In this document: piece after piece, positions 57,882 to 64,000 of the stretch
How the letters are laid out: the number at the start of each line of letters is the position of its first letter
Position numbering within the stretch: the stretch's first letter is position 1
Assembly: GCA_020161065.1 (NCBI GenBank)
Contig: JAIUPH010000037.1
Coordinates: forward strand, 1-64,000
DNA length: 64,000 bases
Direction: 5' to 3'
Source of the DNA: Pseudomonadota bacterium
GTDB lineage: Bacteria; Pseudomonadota; Gammaproteobacteria; Burkholderiales; Burkholderiaceae_C
Program-made: the position numbers and the translations under genes
The notes under the pieces: model-generated
Told to the model about the DNA's origin: nothing
Database searches by the model: none
The model's input: only the letters and a program-made list of their open reading frames with translations

Positions 57882-59276
57882 ATGACCATCGATCGACGCC
57901 GATTCCTCGCCGGTGCGGCGGGGGCGTCGGGCGCCTTGCTCGGCGCCTGCGCAAGCCCGAATCCGACTCCGTCCGCCACGCCGACCGCGGCCGCCGCTGC
58001 CGCCGCGGCGCCGCCGCCGCCGCGCCCCTTCTTCATCGGCGACCCCGGCCAGGCCCTGCTGCCGCGCGGCAGCGCGCCGCGCGTCGTCGTCGCCGGCGGC
58101 GGCTGGGGCGGGCTGACGACGGCCAAGCACCTGCGGCGCCTGGCGCCCGGCGCCGAGGTCGTGCTGCTGGAGAAGAACCCGGTCTTCTTCTCCTGCCCCT
58201 TGAGCAACAAGTGGCTGGTCGACGTCGTCGACGACGCCTTCCTGACCCACGACTACCTGCGCGTGGCCGACCGCCACGGCTACCGCTACGTGCAGTGCGA
58301 GGTGACCGCGGTCGACCGCCGCGCGCGCCGCGTGCACAGCAGCGCCGGCTGGCTGGACTACGACTACCTCGTGCTGGCGCCGGGCATCCGCTACGACTAC
58401 GAGGCCTGGTTCGGCAACGACCGCCGCGCCGCCGACGCGGCGCGCCAGCGCTTCCCGGCCGCCTACGTGCCCAATGCCGAGCACCATGCGCTCAAGCGCG
58501 CGCTGAAAAGCTTCAAGGGCGGCGACTGGGTGATGACGCTGCCGCCGCCGCCGCAGCGCTGCCCGCCCAGCCCCTACGAGCGCGCCTGCATGGTGGCCTG
58601 GCACTTCAAGACCAACAAGATCCCCGGCCGCGTCACCATCCTCGACCACAAGAGCGGCGTGGCGCCCATCGGCCCGGGCTTTCGCGCCGCGTTCGAAGAG
58701 CTGTACAAGGACTACATCCGTTATGTGCCGAACGCCGCGGTGCTGGAGGTCGACCCCTTCAACCGCCGCATCAAGACCAAGGCCGGCGAGATGCGCTTCG
58801 ACCACGCCGTGCTGATGGCGCCGCACCAGGCCGGCGACCTGGCCTGGAAGGCCGACGCGATCGGCCGCACGCCCGAGGGCAAGGCCAGCGGCTGGGCCGA
58901 CGTCGACCCGCAGATGCTGCACCTGCGCGGCGACGACCGCGTCTACGTGATCGGCGACGCCGTCGGCGTGGTGGCGCCGAGCTTTCGCTTCTACCCCAAG
59001 AGCGCGCACGTGGCGAACGCGCACGGCCAGATCGTCGCCGGCTACCTGGCCGAGCGGCTGGCGGGCCGCCGCCCGACGACCAAGCTGCCCGACAACCTGT
59101 GCTACATGATGGTCAACGCCGGCCCGCGCGAAGCCGTCAGCGTGCAGTTCGACTACACGCTCAACGCGCAAGGCGTGATCGAGCAGACGCAGATCGACGA
59201 CAACGACCGCCGCGCCGAGCTGGTGGCCGAGAACTTCCGCTGGGCCGGGCTGAAGTTCGAGGACATGTTCGGATGA
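57882..59276 (+). CDS. Tat-exported lipoprotein flavoprotein, sulfide dehydrogenase (FCSD/FccB)-like
   Basis: A 464-residue exported FAD protein. The N-terminus has a Tat motif (DRRRFLAG) and lipobox LLGAC (Cys23), then an Ala/Pro-rich linker (24-48). The FAD motif is [12 protein letters not shown]. Three Cys match those of flavocytochrome c sulfide dehydrogenase: Cys105 ([11 protein letters not shown]-linking in Allochromatium), Cys227 ([10 protein letters not shown]) and Cys407 (NLCYMM), the redox disulfide pair. No cytochrome subunit is adjacent. Its place between selA and selB is unexpected. Confidence 0.82.
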   Translation: MTIDRRRFLAGAAGASGALLGACASPNPTPSATPTAAAAAAAAPPPPRPFFIGDPGQALLPRGSAPRVVVAGGGWGGLTTAKHLRRLAPGAEVVLLEKNPVFFSCPLSNKWLVDVVDDAFLTHDYLRVADRHGYRYVQCEVTAVDRRARRVHSSAGWLDYDYLVLAPGIRYDYEAWFGNDRRAADAARQRFPAAYVPNAEHHALKRALKSFKGGDWVMTLPPPPQRCPPSPYERACMVAWHFKTNKIPGRVTILDHKSGVAPIGPGFRAAFEELYKDYIRYVPNAAVLEVDPFNRRIKTKAGEMRFDHAVLMAPHQAGDLAWKADAIGRTPEGKASGWADVDPQMLHLRGDDRVYVIGDAVGVVAPSFRFYPKSAHVANAHGQIVAGYLAERLAGRRPTTKLPDNLCYMMVNAGPREAVSVQFDYTLNAQGVIEQTQIDDNDRRAELVAENFRWAGLKFEDMFG

Positions 59277-59833
59277 ACGGGCGGCGTGGCGCGTTGCGCA
59301 GGCTCGGTGCCGCTGCGGCTTGGGGCGGGATCGGCGGGATAGTCGGGATCGGCGGGCTGGGCCTGCACGGCATCGCCCGCGCAGCCGGACCCGAGCGCCG
59401 GCCCTGGCCGCCACGCGCGCCGCTGCCGCCGCCGCTCGTGCTGCCGCTGCTCGACGGCGGCCGCTGGGCGCTGGCCGAGTCGCGCGGCAAGCTCGTCGTC
59501 GCCAACTTCTGGGCGACGTGGTGCGAGCCCTGCCGCGCCGAGCTGCCGTCGCTGGAACTGCTGGCCGCGCGCCACGAGGCGCAAGGCCTGCAGGTCGTGA
59601 CCATCAACTTCCGCGAGACCGAAGGCACGCTGCGCCGCTTCCTGGCGCAGATGCCGATCGGCCTGCCGCTGGCGCGCGACGTCGACGGCGCCGCCGCCAA
59701 GGCCTGGGACGTGCGGCTGTTCCCCACCACCTTCGTCTTCGGCCGCGACGGCCGGCCCTTGTTCTCGGTGCGCGGCGAAGCCGACTGGGGCGCCGAGCCG
59801 GCGCGCGGCTGGATCGCGGCCGCCCTTTCCTAA
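59273..59833 (+). CDS. TlpA/ResA-like thioredoxin-fold protein
   Basis: A 186-residue protein with an N-terminal export segment ([10 protein letters not shown] then a Gly/Ala hydrophobic stretch) and a thioredoxin fold whose active site is WATWCEPCR (Cys84, Cys87). Cis-Pro is in LFPTTFVFG. It overlaps the flavoprotein gene by ATGA. A periplasmic disulfide/persulfide reductant for its FCSD-like partner is a reasonable inference. Confidence 0.85.
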   Translation: MNGRRGALRRLGAAAAWGGIGGIVGIGGLGLHGIARAAGPERRPWPPRAPLPPPLVLPLLDGGRWALAESRGKLVVANFWATWCEPCRAELPSLELLAARHEAQGLQVVTINFRETEGTLRRFLAQMPIGLPLARDVDGAAAKAWDVRLFPTTFVFGRDGRPLFSVRGEADWGAEPARGWIAAALS

Positions 59834-59851
59834 CGTTCGAGGAGCACTTTC

Positions 59852-60961
59852 ATGAACACCATCCTGCCGCGCCGCCGCCTGCTGCTGCAAGCCGGCGCCG
59901 CCACGCTCGCGCTGCCGCTGGCCGCGGCGCGCGCCCAAGAGCGTCGCTTCGACCCCCAGCCCGGCCCCTGGCGCACGTGGGAGCTGACGACCACCGTGCA
60001 GGTCGCCGAGGTCAAGGGCGCCACGCAGCTGTGGCTGCCCATTCCCGACCTGGCCACCGACTGGCAGCGCAGCCTGGGCCACGACTGGAGCGGCAATGCC
60101 GCCGAGGCGCGCATCGTCGCCGACGCGCCGCGCGGCGTGCGGCTGCTGCACGCGCGCTTCGCCGACAGCGTGAAGGCCCCGGTGCTGGCGCTGAGCAGCC
60201 GGCTGCAGACGCGCAACCGCGCCGTCGACTGGCAGCACCGCAACGTGCCGGCCGCAGACCCGGCGCTGCTGAAGGCCAACCTGCAGCCCACCGAACTGCT
60301 GCCCACCGACGGCATCGTGCGCAAGACCGCGCTGCAGGCCACGCAGGGCGCGCGCAGCGACGTCGACAAGGTGCGCGCCATCTACCAATGGGTGGTGGCC
60401 AACGCCTACCGCGAGCCCAAGACCCGCGGCTGCGGCACCGGCGACATCAAGACCATGCTGGAGACCGGCAACCTCGGCGGCAAGTGCGCCGACCTCAACG
60501 CCGTCTTCGTCGGCCTGTGCCGCGCCGTCGGCGTGCCGGCGCGCGATGTCTACGGCCTGCGGCTGGCGCCCTCGGCCTTCGGCTACCGCGAGCTGGGCGC
60601 CAACCCGGCCAACTTGAAAGGCGCGCAGCACTGCCGCGCCGAGGCCTACCTGCCCGGCCACGGCTGGGTGGCGATGGACCCGGCCGACGTGCTGAAGGTG
60701 GCGCGCCAGGAAGGCAGCGACTGGATCAAGGACCCCGCGAACCCGCTGGTGGCGCCGGTGATGAAGGGCTTGTTCGGCCAGTGGGAGGGCAACTGGGTCG
60801 GCTGGAACACCGCGCACGACCTGGTGCTGCCGGGCACGGTGTCGAAGGCCACGCTGCCCTTCCTGATGTACCCCAATGGCGAGAATGCGGCCGGCCGCTT
60901 CGACGAGCTGTCGCCCGACACCTTCAAGTACACCATCGCCGCGCGCGAGCTCACCGCCTGA
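59852..60961 (+). CDS. Exported transglutaminase-like protein
   Basis: A 369-residue protein with a Tat-type signal ([23 protein letters not shown]) and a transglutaminase/protease-like domain. The triad is Cys212 (GGKCADLN), His260 (AQHCRAEAY) and Asp276 (AMDPAD). Such domains cleave or cross-link peptides. It lies between the TlpA-like gene and selB with short gaps; a maturation role for the nearby exported enzymes is only a guess. Confidence 0.82.
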   Translation: MNTILPRRRLLLQAGAATLALPLAAARAQERRFDPQPGPWRTWELTTTVQVAEVKGATQLWLPIPDLATDWQRSLGHDWSGNAAEARIVADAPRGVRLLHARFADSVKAPVLALSSRLQTRNRAVDWQHRNVPAADPALLKANLQPTELLPTDGIVRKTALQATQGARSDVDKVRAIYQWVVANAYREPKTRGCGTGDIKTMLETGNLGGKCADLNAVFVGLCRAVGVPARDVYGLRLAPSAFGYRELGANPANLKGAQHCRAEAYLPGHGWVAMDPADVLKVARQEGSDWIKDPANPLVAPVMKGLFGQWEGNWVGWNTAHDLVLPGTVSKATLPFLMYPNGENAAGRFDELSPDTFKYTIAARELTA

Positions 60962-60968
60962 ACACCGC

Positions 60969-62933
60969 ATGATCGTCGGCACCGCCGGACACATCGACCA
61001 CGGCAAGACCACGCTGGTGAGGGCGCTCACCGGCGTCGACACCGACCGCCTGCCGGAAGAGAAGAAGCGCGGCATCAGCATCGAGCTGGGCTATGCCTTC
61101 ATGCCGGTGCCAGCGCCGGCGTCGGGTGGCGGCGACGAACGCATCGGCTTCATCGACGTGCCCGGCCACGAGCGCCTGGTGCACACCATGCTGAGCGGCG
61201 CCACCGGCATCGACTACGCGCTGCTGCTGGTGGCCGCCGACGACGGGCCGATGCCGCAGACGCGCGAGCACCTGGCCGTGCTGTCGCTGCTGGGGCTGAG
61301 CGAAGGCGCCGTCGTCATCACCAAGTGCGACCGCGTCGACGCCGCGCGCGTGGCCGCCGTGCGCGCCGAAACGCAGGCGCTGCTGCAGGGCTCGGGGCTG
61401 CAAGACGCGCCGATCTGCGAAGTGTCGGCCGCCAGCGGCGCGGGCATTGCGGCGCTGAAAGACCTGCTGCTGCAGGCCGCGCGCACGCGGCCGCCGCGCA
61501 GCGCCGGCAGCGCCGCCTTCCGCCTGGCGGTGGACCGCGCCTTCACGCTGGACGGCGTGGGCACCGTCGTCACCGGCACCGTGCACGCCGGCCGCGTGGC
61601 CGTCGGCGACGAGTTGCAGCTCGTGCCCGGCAGCCAGTGCGCGCGCGTGCGCAGCCTGCATGCGCAGAACCGGCCGGTGCCGGCGGCCGCCGCCGGCCAG
61701 CGCGGCGCGCTGGCGCTGGCCGCCGTCGCCAAGGACAAGATCCACCGCGGCCAATGGCTGGTGGCGCCGGCCGCGGCGCTGCAGACCACGCGGCTGGACG
61801 CCCGGCTTGCGCTGTGGCGGGGCGAGGCCAAGGCCTTGCGCAGCGGCACCGTGGTGCACCTGCACCTGGGCGCGGCCGACGTGCTGGCCTCGGTGGCCGT
61901 GCTGGCCGCCGACGAGGGCGGCGCCGACAGCCTGGCGCCCGGCGCCCAAGGCCTGGTGCAACTGGTGCTGCAGCAGCCGGTGGCCGCCTGGTGGGGCGAC
62001 CGCGTCGTGCTGCGCGACGCCTCGGCCTCGCGCACGCTGGCCGGCGGCACCGTGCTGGACCCGTTCGCGCCGGCCCGCTACCGCCGCACGCCCCAACGAT
62101 TGAGCGAACTGGCCGCGCTGGCCGAGGCCGATGTCGCCGCGCGCGCGCTGGCCTTGCTGGCGCTGTCGCCCGGCGGCGTGGACCTGGCGCGGCTGGCGGT
62201 GGCCGCCGGCGCCGGCGCCGCGGCCTTGGCGCCGGCGGCGCTGCCGCTGCCGGCGGGGGCGCTGCGCGCCCAGGGCAGCGGCTTCGACTGGGCCTTGGGC
62301 GCCGCGCAGGCGGCGGCCGCGCGCCAGCAAGTGCTGGACGCGCTGGCCGCCCACCACCGCCGCGCCCCCGACGACCCCGGCCCCGACGCCGCGCGGCTGC
62401 GCCGCCTGGCGCTGCCGCGGCTGGCCGAGCCACTGTGGCAGGCGCTGCTGAACGCGCTGCTGGCCGAGGGGCTGCTGCGGCGCTCCGGCGCCTTCCTGCA
62501 CCTGCCGGAGCAGGGCGTGCGGCTGTCGGCCACCGAGCAGCGGCTGGCGCAGAAGGTGGCGCCGTTGCTGGCGCAAGGCGGCTTCGAAGGCGCCTGGGTG
62601 CGCGACCTGGCGCGCGACGGCCGCGAATCGGAAGCGCTGGTGCGCACGACGCTGGCGCGCCTGGCGCAGCGCGGCGAACTGCACCAGGTGGTGAAGGACC
62701 TGTACTACGCCGACGCGACGGTGGCGCGGCTGGCCGGCCTGGCGCGGCGCATCGGTGCCGGGCCCGACGGCGCCGTCACCGCGGCGGCTTTTCGCGATGC
62801 CACGGGCCTGGGCCGCAAGCGGGCGATCCAGATCCTGGAATACTTCGACCGCATCGGGCTGCTGCGCCGCGTCGGCGACGAGCATCGGCTGCGCGGCGAT
62901 TGCCGGCTGTTCATGGCGGACGGCAAGGCATGA
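60969..62933 (+). CDS. selB: Selenocysteine-specific elongation factor SelB
   Basis: A 654-residue GTPase bringing Sec-tRNA to SECIS-marked UGA codons. G-domain motifs are [22 protein letters not shown] and TKCD; EF-Tu-like domains II-III follow, then four C-terminal winged-helix units that bind SECIS RNA ([18 protein letters not shown] near the end). ATG 60969 begins [12 protein letters not shown] as in other SelB. The tRNA(Sec) gene follows 19 bases later. Confidence 0.95.
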   Translation: MIVGTAGHIDHGKTTLVRALTGVDTDRLPEEKKRGISIELGYAFMPVPAPASGGGDERIGFIDVPGHERLVHTMLSGATGIDYALLLVAADDGPMPQTREHLAVLSLLGLSEGAVVITKCDRVDAARVAAVRAETQALLQGSGLQDAPICEVSAASGAGIAALKDLLLQAARTRPPRSAGSAAFRLAVDRAFTLDGVGTVVTGTVHAGRVAVGDELQLVPGSQCARVRSLHAQNRPVPAAAAGQRGALALAAVAKDKIHRGQWLVAPAAALQTTRLDARLALWRGEAKALRSGTVVHLHLGAADVLASVAVLAADEGGADSLAPGAQGLVQLVLQQPVAAWWGDRVVLRDASASRTLAGGTVLDPFAPARYRRTPQRLSELAALAEADVAARALALLALSPGGVDLARLAVAAGAGAAALAPAALPLPAGALRAQGSGFDWALGAAQAAAARQQVLDALAAHHRRAPDDPGPDAARLRRLALPRLAEPLWQALLNALLAEGLLRRSGAFLHLPEQGVRLSATEQRLAQKVAPLLAQGGFEGAWVRDLARDGRESEALVRTTLARLAQRGELHQVVKDLYYADATVARLAGLARRIGAGPDGAVTAAAFRDATGLGRKRAIQILEYFDRIGLLRRVGDEHRLRGDCRLFMADGKA

Positions 62934-62952
62934 AGGCGAAGACGGTTTTGAT

Positions 62953-63047
62953 GGAGGGGGAACGATCCTGGTGGGTCGGCCGGGCTTCAAACCCGGTGGG
63001 TGGCGCCATGCGTCGCTGGGTGGGTTCGACTCCCACGCCCCTCCGCC
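62953..63047 (+). tRNA. selC: tRNA-Sec (anticodon UCA)
   Basis: The sequence folds as a selenocysteine tRNA. Acceptor GGAGGGG (62953-62959) pairs with CCCCTCC (63038-63044); the expected eighth pair is a G60-G37 mismatch. The D-stem has six pairs (CGATCC/GGGTCG) with TGGT loop. The anticodon arm is CCGGG-CTTCAAA-CCCGG, anticodon TCA at 62987-62989. A long variable arm and a TTCGACT T-loop complete it. The 3' end reads GCC then C, so CCA is not encoded in full. Confidence 0.93.
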
Positions 63048-63079
63048 CTCGGGCATGCGGCCCGCTGCTGCGCGGGCGC

Positions 63080-63116
63080 ATCGCGACCCCGCGATCCTCG
63101 CCGTACCGGCGTACGG
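63080..63116. terminator. Two small hairpins after selC
   Basis: ATCGCG-ACCC-CGCGAT (63080-63095) and CCGTAC-CGGC-GTACGG (63101-63116) are perfect six-base-pair stems 35 bases after the tRNA. Neither is followed by a T-tract; they may end the selC transcript or mark 3' processing. The rest of the 136-base stretch up to the next gene holds only its AGGAGG (63169-63174). Confidence 0.35.
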
Positions 63117-63183
63117 CTGCGCTTCTCGAACCACGCTGCGACCGCTCGCGACGCGGGACGCACGCCCGAGGAGGTGCGTCTGC

Positions 63184-63609
63184 GTGAAAGGGGAACTGGT
63201 GCATCCGGCGGAACTGTACTACCTGATCGAGCATCAGGTGTGGGCGCGGCTGCATGGCGACGGCACGGCCACGGTGGGCATCACGGGGCTGGGCATCCGG
63301 TTGGCGGGCGAGATCTACATGGCGCGGCCCAAGGGCGTGGGCGTGGCGGTGGCGCAGGGGCGATCGGTGGCGGTGGTGGAACTGGCCAAGTCCATCGTCT
63401 CGGTGAAGTCGCCCGTCAGCGGCACGGTGGTGGCGGTCAACGAGGCGCTGGCCGATCGGCCGCAGCTCGTGCACCGCGATCCTCATGGCGAAGGCTGGCT
63501 GGCGCGGCTGCGGCTGAGCGATTTCGATGCCGATCGTGCGGCCTTGTTGCATGGCGACGCGGTGGCGCCGGCGATGGCCCACTACGCTTGGCTGCACCGC
63601 GAGGATTGA
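63184..63609 (+). CDS. GcvH-like lipoyl-carrier protein (possibly LbpA-type)
   Basis: A 141-residue biotinyl/lipoyl-fold protein. The lipoyl Lys is predicted as Lys69 in VELAKSIVSVKSPVSG, aligning without gaps to GcvH VKAASDIYSPVSG. Start GTG 63184 is supported by a perfect AGGAGG nine bases upstream. No glycine-cleavage gcvT or gcvP is adjacent; the next gene is DsrE-like, as in sHdr sulfur-oxidation loci where the lipoyl protein LbpA is used. That role is inference. Confidence 0.8.
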   Translation: MKGELVHPAELYYLIEHQVWARLHGDGTATVGITGLGIRLAGEIYMARPKGVGVAVAQGRSVAVVELAKSIVSVKSPVSGTVVAVNEALADRPQLVHRDPHGEGWLARLRLSDFDADRAALLHGDAVAPAMAHYAWLHRED

Positions 63610-63611
63610 AC

Positions 63612-64000
63612 ATGGGGTTCGAAGCCGATTCGGTGGCCGGCGTGGCGCTGCTGCTGTGGGCCTGCGAGCCCGAAGCGCCGCAGCGCCTGGCCACGCCTTT
63701 CTTCCACGCCGCCGCCGCGGCGGCGATGGACGTGCCGGTGGAGATCTACTTCAGCGCGCGCAGCGTGCACCTGCTGGTGCCCGGCGTCGCCGACGCGCTG
63801 CGCGCCAGCAGCCGCCACGACAAGACCATCGCCGATGCGCTGCGCGAAGCGGTGGCGCACGGCGCCGTGCTGCTGGCCTGCACCGACGCGCTGCACGCGC
63901 AAGGCCTGGGCGACGCGGCGCTGATCCCCGAATGCACGCGCCGCGGCGGCGCCGTGCAGTTCATGGCCCGCGCCTGCGATCCGCGCTGGCGCACGCTGGT
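63612..64000 (+). CDS. DsrE-like family protein, 5' part (runs off the window)
   Basis: The first 129 codons of a gene starting at ATG 63612, two bases after the GcvH-like stop. ADSVAGVALLLWACEPE, then FFHAAAAAAMDVPVEIYFSAR and AVLLACTDALHAQGL resemble DsrE/DsrF-type proteins that pass sulfur on Cys; Cys are seen in LLWAC and LLACTD. Close coupling to the lipoyl protein is the main context. The C-terminus is outside the window. Confidence 0.65.
   Translation, partial: MGFEADSVAGVALLLWACEPEAPQRLATPFFHAAAAAAMDVPVEIYFSARSVHLLVPGVADALRASSRHDKTIADALREAVAHGAVLLACTDALHAQGLGDAALIPECTRRGGAVQFMARACDPRWRTL

Overview
The window reads as a chromosomal segment of a very GC-rich betaproteobacterium, most likely Burkholderiales (Rubrivivax/Ideonella/Variovorax-like). 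The grounds are the very high GC content, Bug/TctC-type periplasmic receptors beside CaiB CoA-transferases and acyl-CoA dehydrogenases, and many catabolic modules with LysR or TetR regulators. The species assignment is inference. Genes are packed tightly, often with ATGA stop/start overlaps. No intergenic gap exceeds about 250 bases, and I saw no insertion sequence, prophage or CRISPR array.

Layout. 1-5850: branched-chain amino-acid-type ABC importer (livH, livM, binding protein, livF) ending in an acyl-CoA ligase, with the tail of an upstream gene at the left edge. 5900-11244: CaiB, two Bug receptors, acyl-CoA dehydrogenase and enoyl-CoA hydratase. 11267-12805: PIN toxin/antitoxin and a tyrosine phosphatase. 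12843-18308: a fused double acyl-CoA dehydrogenase coupled to a second CaiB, a LysR regulator and a quinone-reductase-like enzyme. 18319-27226: an aromatic-ring catabolic cluster (aldehyde dehydrogenase, GMC oxidoreductase, Rieske ferredoxin, extradiol dioxygenase, ring-hydroxylating dioxygenase beta and alpha) divergent from SDR, TetR and amidohydrolase, with a perfect TetR-type operator in the gap. 27223-33457: DUF4337, folA, thyA, ccdAB, an MsbA-like ABC exporter, an RHH-SPFH pair with a perfect palindrome, and a DUF6516/HTH pair. 33517-38137: alanine dehydrogenase, ABC binding protein, GST, GFA, thioesterase, GNAT. 38272-45401: a LysR-controlled catabolic operon (VOC enzyme, hydrolase, flavin monooxygenase, DUF2783, degenerate metallo-beta-lactamase-fold protein, MFS transporter).

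45414-63183 is the most striking part: a respiratory formate dehydrogenase locus with almost everything it needs. It holds a sensor kinase and an NtrC-type regulator without a canonical GAFTGA motif, mobA, ltaE, and fdnGHI. The catalytic subunit is a selenoprotein: an in-frame UGA at 51278-51280 (Sec196) is followed at once by a SECIS-like hairpin. Then come fdhE, selA, selB and the selenocysteine tRNA gene selC (anticodon UCA). Three exported redox or peptidase-fold genes sit between selA and selB: an FCSD-like Tat lipoprotein flavoprotein, a TlpA-like thioredoxin and a Tat-exported transglutaminase-fold protein. Only selD of the Sec pathway is not seen.

After selC the window ends in a GcvH-like lipoyl-carrier gene and a DsrE-like gene, a pairing that recalls sulfur-oxidising sHdr/LbpA loci. 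With the FCSD-like protein this suggests sulfur or selenium redox chemistry next to Sec synthesis. That link is a hypothesis from gene order.
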